DNA of 64,000 nt, taken from positions 204,404 to 268,403 of the forward strand of contig NZ_WBZB01000013.1 of the NCBI RefSeq assembly GCF_009017255.1, written 5' to 3'. The stretch comes from Alkaliphilus serpentinus (lineage in GTDB: Bacteria > Bacillota > Clostridia > Peptostreptococcales > Natronincolaceae). The notes below the pieces were generated by a model. It searched no databases. It was not told the origin of the DNA and worked only from the letters and a program-made list of their open reading frames with translations. The translations under genes and the position numbers were made by a program. This document shows, one piece after another, positions 59,584-64,000 of this stretch; positions within the stretch are counted from its first letter, which is position 1, and every line of letters starts with the position of its first letter.

Positions 59584-59862
59584 TCATTTGTTAGTAATTT
59601 TTCCGTATCTTTCTTCGTTTCTTCCCCAGTCGTAAGAAAACTTAATGGCTGTAGCTAATAACAAACCGATAAAAACGAAAATATAAGTAGGTAAATAAGC
59701 CATAAAGGAGTAGGAGCTGGGAGAATCATATAAAAAGATACTACCAATCACAACTCCAATTAAACCAAAGACTGCCACTAAACCTGCTTTAGTTAATATA
59801 TACATTAGTCTACCTTTTTGTCTTTGCACTTCCCAATAATTTACAAACTTCTTATTTTCCAT
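59584..59862 (-). CDS. Two-helix membrane protein, hypothetical
   Basis: 92 residues; helices at about 24-46 and 55-74, short charged ends (MENKKFVNYWEVQRQKGRLM and YDWGRNEERYGKITNK). GGGGGA precedes the ATG. It is 21 bp upstream of the interrupted methyltransferase gene. No domain recognised. Confidence 0.65.
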   Translation of the reverse strand: MENKKFVNYWEVQRQKGRLMYILTKAGLVAVFGLIGVVIGSIFLYDSPSSYSFMAYLPTYIFVFIGLLLATAIKFSYDWGRNEERYGKITNK

Positions 59863-59922
59863 AAAAATCCCCCTTTTTATATTTTTATGTCAACTTTATG
59901 TCTACCTACAAATATAGTTGCT

Positions 59923-60558
59923 TTATAATTTCCTAAGAATAGCCCTCACAGGACTTGCATCCACTCCCATAAGCTTTAATGGAAGGGCAATTAATTCGTA
60001 TTTCCCCTCCGGCACATCCCTTAATAATAGCCCTTCTAATATTGCCATATCCTTAGCCAATATTGCTTTATGAACTGGTAAATCTTTTGAATTCATCAGA
60101 TCCACACTGGGTGTATCTATGCCAACAAGAATAACTCCCTTTGAACTCAGCTCCTCCACTAATTCAGGACTAAGGGCTACAAAATTATCATTCCAATTAT
60201 TTTCGTTAAAGGTGTTTGTTGCAAACAATATCCTTTCAGCAAGGATTTCTACACCTTTTATATCTTCGGGTGTAATAAATTTTCCTCTTTGGATTTCTAC
60301 ATGTATCACTTGGCAATCTCCAATATAATAGCTTATATCCCTTTCTCCAATAGTCTCTCCTATGTTTTGATAATGCATTGGGGCATCAGCATGGGCACCT
60401 AGGTGAACCGTTGTATGGATAGTTGTTAGGGTTACACTTCCTCCTTGATTTAAATGGCACAGGGTTTCCGATGAAAAGGAGGTATCTCCTGACCATACAC
60501 ATAATCTTGATGTAATTGGTGGCGTGATATCATATACATTCTTTACTTTATCTGCCAT
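59923..60558 (-). CDS. Cyclase/kynurenine-formamidase-like hydrolase
   Basis: 211 residues from the ATG at 60558 (GGGAGG, six bases spacing). Carries the family motif as HLGAHADAPMH (usual form HxGTHxDxPxH; the Thr is Ala here) near 53-63, and GVDASPVRAILRKL at the end. Metal-dependent hydrolases of this family cut N-formylkynurenine, isatin or cyclic amides; substrate here unknown. The first 15 codons of the longer frame overlap the upstream fragment and are not needed. Confidence 0.86.
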   Translation of the reverse strand: MADKVKNVYDITPPITSRLCVWSGDTSFSSETLCHLNQGGSVTLTTIHTTVHLGAHADAPMHYQNIGETIGERDISYYIGDCQVIHVEIQRGKFITPEDIKGVEILAERILFATNTFNENNWNDNFVALSPELVEELSSKGVILVGIDTPSVDLMNSKDLPVHKAILAKDMAILEGLLLRDVPEGKYELIALPLKLMGVDASPVRAILRKL

Positions 60559-60584
60559 TAAAATCCTCCCTATGATTATTAATT

Positions 60585-60830
60585 TTACTTGAGACCATCC
60601 CACTCTTGAAAAAATTCCTCTAAATAGTACTCCATAAATTTTTCTGGATTTCTTGCCACATAATGAAATGTGAAGGGTGTAAACAGTACCGCCAGTTGAG
60701 GATCTATTTCCGAATCTACAAATAGCTCTCCATCATACTTACCTTCTAAAGAAGAATATATGATAGGAATACTGTGTCTATAGTCACTAAAAAGTGAAAG
60801 ATATCTTTCTTTATTTTCTACTTTTTTCAA
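60585..60830 (-). pseudogene. N-terminal fragment of a GNAT-type acetyltransferase
   Basis: An 81-codon frame (TTG start) with GELFVDSEIDPQLAVLFTPFTFHYVARNPEKF, resembling the N-terminal part of the GNAT_acetyltran/PF12746 group. The catalytic C-terminal half is missing; the frame ends near the next gene. Most likely a truncated gene. Confidence 0.5.
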
Positions 60831-60922
60831 AATCTAACCCCAAACTACTATATAGTTAGTGCTCTTCATTTATATTAATAATCTCTCAAGTCATTAGTTA
60901 AGTTATTTGAGCAGTGTCATTC

Positions 60923-61576
60923 TCAACTATTCAGTCTCTTTTTTTTCCTTCCCCAAATATCTATATCTAATATTTCAATTACTTCTCCTTCGATTAATGC
61001 TATTATTACAGAAACTAATATTCCAGCAAACATAATAAGGGATGTAAAACCTACTATCTTTGCATGACTTGTTTCTTTTTTATTGAATAATAGTAGCGAA
61101 ATATTAAGACATAAAAATATGATGGAAACAAATACAAATCCACTTCCGTAGGTACTATTATGCATTATCCATACGTAGATAGAAGCAATTATACATAAAA
61201 CTATTAAAGCAATTTCTGTTTTAAGAAAAGTTTCTTTATTTTTGATTTTCTTCATAAAACTGTAATGAATGATCATAACTACACCTAAAACCCCTAAAGA
61301 GACGACTGGGTTTAAGGGCTCTATATTTTTTAATACATAATATGAACTCATTGAAACTCCTGCTATAATAGCATTTATAATGGAATAAAATCTCAGACCC
61401 TTTTCATTGTTTTTTATTAAGTAGTAGCATATTAGAGAAATTACTATCCATAGAATTGCTAAGATCAAAGATATTTTACCATTAATTAAAGTTGTGCTTA
61501 AGCTATTTGAAAGAAACATTATCCCTGCTAAAATGTAATAAAAAATATAACTTCTTCTCAACTCATTTTTATTCAT
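60923..61576 (-). CDS. Polytopic membrane protein, hypothetical
   Basis: 217 residues with about seven membrane helices and a short charged C-terminus (IWGRKKKRLNS). No family recognised. AGGGG precedes the ATG. Neighbours are fragments, so context gives no clue. Confidence 0.65.
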   Translation of the reverse strand: MNKNELRRSYIFYYILAGIMFLSNSLSTTLINGKISLILAILWIVISLICYYLIKNNEKGLRFYSIINAIIAGVSMSSYYVLKNIEPLNPVVSLGVLGVVMIIHYSFMKKIKNKETFLKTEIALIVLCIIASIYVWIMHNSTYGSGFVFVSIIFLCLNISLLLFNKKETSHAKIVGFTSLIMFAGILVSVIIALIEGEVIEILDIDIWGRKKKRLNS

Positions 61577-61641
61577 TTACAAACCCCTATCCCTTTACAA
61601 AATGTTATAGAGAAACTCATCAATCCCTAAAATACTTAACA

Positions 61642-61917
61642 CTACACAATTATTAATCCATATATTCTCTGCCTTTTTGATCTTTTCAGCTTCCCCTTCT
61701 CCAAGATGAAAACAGAATTGCTAGTATTACTGGCTACCTGATCTTCATGGGATTCTGATATTGCTAATATTTGGCCAAAAGCATCTAATTCTGCATGCAG
61801 ATAGCTTCCATCTTGGTTTTTACTCTCATGGATAAGTTTAGCGTCAAAGGCCCTTTGATAAAGTTCAACCGCTTCAACATTTCCTTTGATACACATTTGC
61901 ATCATTGATCTTAACAT
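61642..61917 (-). pseudogene. PhnB-like VOC protein, frameshifted and truncated
   Basis: The frame encodes the N-terminal half of a PhnB-type VOC protein (AVELYQRAFDAKLIHESKNQDGSYLHAEL). After VFI the homologous continuation HLGEGEAEKIKKA is found in another frame, so a small indel occurred near 61710-61735. The remainder of the gene is missing downstream. Confidence 0.75.
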
Positions 61918-62080
61918 ATCCTCTTATATAACCTCCTATATTTAAGCCATCTTAACTTCATTATAAAACTATTTCTTACCAAATAAAACCTCCAAAAGGC
62001 TTCCTAAAAAGTTCTTTTATCATTTCATCTATAGATTCTGAATCTTGATAATTATATCCTTCTTTAGGATTTCAACCAAT

Positions 62081-62392
62081 TTAAGCTTTCCTGTTCCACT
62101 TTTCTAGCCATCTTTTTTCTCCTAATTCTTTCAATTCCTGTTGGTTTAAGACCAAGTCTTGCCCTAATTTCATCCAACTTTCAGAAAACTTTTTTAACCG
62201 ATTACATGGAAAAACACTACACTGAAAACAGTAATTATGACCCCTTTTTTCTTTACAACAACCATAAATGCCTTTACATTTTCTTACCTTACAATGCTGT
62301 TCAGCACCTAAACAAGGATTATTTGTTCTTAAAAAGTTAGGACACTGGCCACAGTAAATTCCACAGGGAGGTATGAAACCATTATATTCTTT
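62081..62392 (-). CDS. DUF3795 cysteine-rich protein
   Basis: 103 residues from the ATG at 62392. Motif CGIYCGQCPNF near the N-terminus, then CKVRKCKGIYGCC, CFQCSVFPC: ten or more cysteines typical of DUF3795, a putative metal-binding protein of anaerobes. Then RLKKFSESWMKLGQDLV. Function unknown. The longer frame overlaps the cytidine-deaminase gene. Confidence 0.82.
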   Translation of the reverse strand, partial: KEYNGFIPPCGIYCGQCPNFLRTNNPCLGAEQHCKVRKCKGIYGCCKEKRGHNYCFQCSVFPCNRLKKFSESWMKLGQDLVLNQQELKELGEKRWLEKWNRKA

Positions 62393-62453
62393 CATAAAAT
62401 TGATTTTCCACCTCTCAATTAAACTTAATAACCTTTGTGTATGTTCAAAATAT

Positions 62454-62831
62454 TTACTTCCATTGAAAGGGTAATAAATCATCTATTGTAGCTACTGTAT
62501 CTTTTCTAACCATTACCTCACATTTCTGATTATCCTCATGTATTTGCTTAATGAATTCTCGGCATCTTCCACATGGTGGTATTATTGTACCATCTTTATA
62601 CACTGCAATCATTTTTACTATTCTATTTTCTCCTGCAGTAATCATAGCGGCTATAGCAGCATGTTCTGCACAAAAACCCATTGATGAAGGTGTATCGATA
62701 CATACTCCAGCATAAACATTTCCCTTTTCAGACAGAATTGCTGCAGCAACAGAACCTGCATATGATTCTTTTGAGAGTTTTCTCGGATTTAACTTATTTT
62801 TTGCAATATCATATAATTCCTCAAATGTCAT
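62454..62831 (-). CDS. Cytidine deaminase family protein
   Basis: 125 residues from the ATG at 62831 (AAGGG, eight bases spacing). Zinc site: C-A-E-H in GFCAEHAAIAAM near 55 and PCGRC near 86. SYAGSVAAAILSEKGNVYAGVCI near 22-44 is the typical first part. The spacing resembles small deaminases related to blasticidin-S deaminase. Either pyrimidine salvage or drug deamination. Confidence 0.85.
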   Translation of the reverse strand: MTFEELYDIAKNKLNPRKLSKESYAGSVAAAILSEKGNVYAGVCIDTPSSMGFCAEHAAIAAMITAGENRIVKMIAVYKDGTIIPPCGRCREFIKQIHEDNQKCEVMVRKDTVATIDDLLPFQWK

Positions 62832-62934
62832 TAAGCTCATCCCTTCAGATTATTAATTTATCTTAATTTTTTGTTAACGAAAAGCCGGGGCAGTTACTCC
62901 AGCAAGAATTATCCCCCGATCATTACAACTCTTA

Positions 62935-63125
62935 TTATATAATTGGTCTACCAATTTGCTTTTCAATTCTCCATTGGGGAGCTTTTCCATCATCTCCCCA
63001 GTATTCATTGAGAACTTTAATTTTCTCATTTTTAAATTCGAAAAATGATGTTGCGTGGAAGGATATTCCCTCATTTTTTAGTTGCACCTTGAGAACAGAA
63101 ATGACTAAACATTGAGTATCATCAA
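62935..63125 (-). pseudogene. C-terminal fragment of a SnoaL/NTF2-like protein
   Basis: In the frame ending at TAA 62935-62937 the translation has FHATSFFEFKNEKIKVLNEYWGDDGKAPQWR, characteristic of the last third of SnoaL-like NTF2-fold proteins. No start and no N-terminal part exist; the frame is cut off within a few bases of the next gene's stop (63132). The overlapping 66-codon frame at 62874-63074 is its shadow. Confidence 0.7.
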
Positions 63126-63131
63126 TATTGG

Positions 63132-63971
63132 TTATCGATTAATACCAAGATTTTTTAAAATTTCGTGATAGTGTCTTGTTGCCAATACGCTTGGTTTGCC
63201 TTTTTTACAGAAAGAAAACTTGGCCAACTTTGGAACTATGCGCTCAACAACAATTTGGCCATCCACCATTTTGGACTCCAGTGCTTTTAAGGCTTCCTGA
63301 AACCGGTTGTCCTCTTTTGCGCGGTTATAAAAGGATAACACATAAGTATAAACAAAAAGATTATAGTTGCGAAAGGGATATTCAACTTGCATGAACAATG
63401 TGCCCATTCCGTAGTGGCATGGGCCAATGGGCTTTCGGATTGTCCAGTGTTCAAGCAAGAAATTCACAGCCCAATCAAGGGCTGGTTCTTTGTTGAGATA
63501 GTCACTAAAGCGGAATGCGTTCAAGACAGTAAGTGTTGGGAATGGGTTTGAATACTGAGTTTCTGGACCTCGCCCAAAGCTAAACTTATTGCAGCGCCAA
63601 CCGCCATCGGTGTATTGAGTATCTAAAAGGTGTTGGAAAGTTTTCTGCAATCTAGCATCGGAGCCATACCCCAAGTGGCAAAGCACATTGGCAGCGTGTG
63701 CGGTATGGCATGGGAAAATAGAACCTTTCGGATATAATTTAAACCTTCCATCTTCTTTCCATGTACTAAATATTAATTCTGCGCTTTTTTTAAGTAAAGG
63801 CTCGGTGGGTTCCATACCCAATTCTAACAGATAAAGCACGCAGTCTAGAGTGGAAAAAGGTGATCCTTTTATTAGTCGTTTGTCGGGAGTAGTCCAGTAG
63901 TCTGCACCATTATCATACCTATGGGACAATATCGCTTCAAAATCTGATAGATACTGTTTGTCTATAGACAT
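63132..63971 (-). CDS. Prenyltransferase/squalene-oxidase-repeat (alpha-toroid) protein
   Basis: 279 residues. Repeats of the terpene cyclase/prenyltransferase alpha-alpha toroid are seen: KEDGRFKLYP, YTDGGWRCNKFSFGRGPETQYSNPFPTLTVLNAF near 117-150 and LDWAVNFLLEHW. The length is half that of squalene-hopene cyclase and the DxDD motif is missing, so it is not a classical cyclase. The function is unknown. Its codon use looks less AT-rich than the neighbours, which hints at transfer. AGGAGG nine bases before ATG. Confidence 0.72.
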   Translation of the reverse strand: MSIDKQYLSDFEAILSHRYDNGADYWTTPDKRLIKGSPFSTLDCVLYLLELGMEPTEPLLKKSAELIFSTWKEDGRFKLYPKGSIFPCHTAHAANVLCHLGYGSDARLQKTFQHLLDTQYTDGGWRCNKFSFGRGPETQYSNPFPTLTVLNAFRFSDYLNKEPALDWAVNFLLEHWTIRKPIGPCHYGMGTLFMQVEYPFRNYNLFVYTYVLSFYNRAKEDNRFQEALKALESKMVDGQIVVERIVPKLAKFSFCKKGKPSVLATRHYHEILKNLGINR

Positions 63972-64000
63972 TTTTTTCTCCTCCTATCTCTTTCTTTGAA

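Noticed and set aside
62874..63074. 66-residue frame at 62874-63074 as a gene
   Set aside because: The recognisable protein similarity (SnoaL-like) is in another frame of the same strand; this frame is its shadow.
1..64000. CRISPR arrays, tRNA or rRNA genes, integrases
   Set aside because: I looked for regularly spaced repeats, tRNA cloverleaf ends and known integrase motifs and found none.

Overview
Organism and setting. The window is AT-rich with strong AGGAGG-type ribosome binding sites, TTG/GTG alternative starts, many compact hairpin-plus-T-run terminators and typical low-GC Firmicutes gene families. A CsxC-family spore/exosporium protein, a PitrM-type M16 protease, PadR/HAAS pairs, DUF3842, DUF2812 and several FMN-binding domain proteins point to an anaerobic spore-forming member of Clostridia, probably Alkaliphilus-like (inference; there is no rRNA here). 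No tRNA, rRNA, CRISPR array, prophage or full-length insertion sequence was seen.

Layout. 0.2-5.8 kb: M23 peptidase, RsiV-like DUF3298 protein, then an exosortase K-type enzyme with its one dedicated MNEP-tailed substrate. 6-14.3 kb: glutamine synthetase, a flavin-binding membrane protein between two identical 31-bp palindromic repeats, acetyltransferases, an NCS2-type nucleobase permease, an autoregulated PadR-HAAS pair and a nitroreductase. 14.5-15.3 kb: a two-gene membrane haem module. 15.4-23.1 kb: PitrM protease, gamma-glutamyltransferase, a tocopherol-cyclase-like protein, a histidine kinase. 23.1-25.7 kb: methyltransferase and nitroreductase behind a long attenuator leader, then glyoxalase I. 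26-30.7 kb: AraC and TetR regulators, a second FMN-binding protein, a PAS-PAS-GGDEF-HD-GYP protein, DUF3842. 30.7-33.2 kb: a Zn/Mn-type ABC importer behind a leader terminator. 33.3-34.9 kb: an S4-domain RNA-binding protein plus GNAT enzyme behind a ~560-nt leader with two tiny MTPA-containing uORFs. 35-43 kb: a heterodimeric ABC exporter, glycerate kinase followed by a hydroxypyruvate-reductase remnant, PadR-DUF2812 and a Nat-type ABC exporter. 43-47.6 kb: PH-like membrane protein, mini-UvrC, small proteins, CsxC, OsmC, CheY. 48-56.8 kb: one nine-gene operon murQ-murP-mupG-murR-nagB-nagA-crr-ptsH-ptsI for uptake and breakdown of N-acetylmuramic acid, followed upstream by a D-aminopeptidase and a D-cysteine-desulfhydrase-like gene. 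58.9-63.1 kb: a decaying zone with several broken genes, ending in a prenyltransferase/squalene-cyclase-like toroid protein.

How it fits together. Cell-wall recycling is the dominant metabolic theme: MurNAc import by a PTS whose general components are encoded in the same operon, hydrolysis of the disaccharide, etherase, deacetylase and deaminase feeding fructose-6-P, with D-amino-acid salvage genes next door. A second theme is RNA-level control: at least three long leaders contain terminators or uORFs.

Most unusual observations. (1) Two copies of a ~224-bp non-coding palindromic element (23085-23308 and 47752-47974) each sit inside a Rho-independent terminator and each is flanked by a perfect duplicate of that terminator's entire hairpin (21 and 18 bp), with covarying ends: a terminator-targeting MITE. 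(2) The double-uORF leader of the S4/GNAT operon looks like a translation-inhibitor-sensing attenuator. (3) The nitroreductase leader has a promoter, a foldable aptamer-like domain and a perfect 13-bp antiterminator/terminator switch that I cannot assign to a known class.
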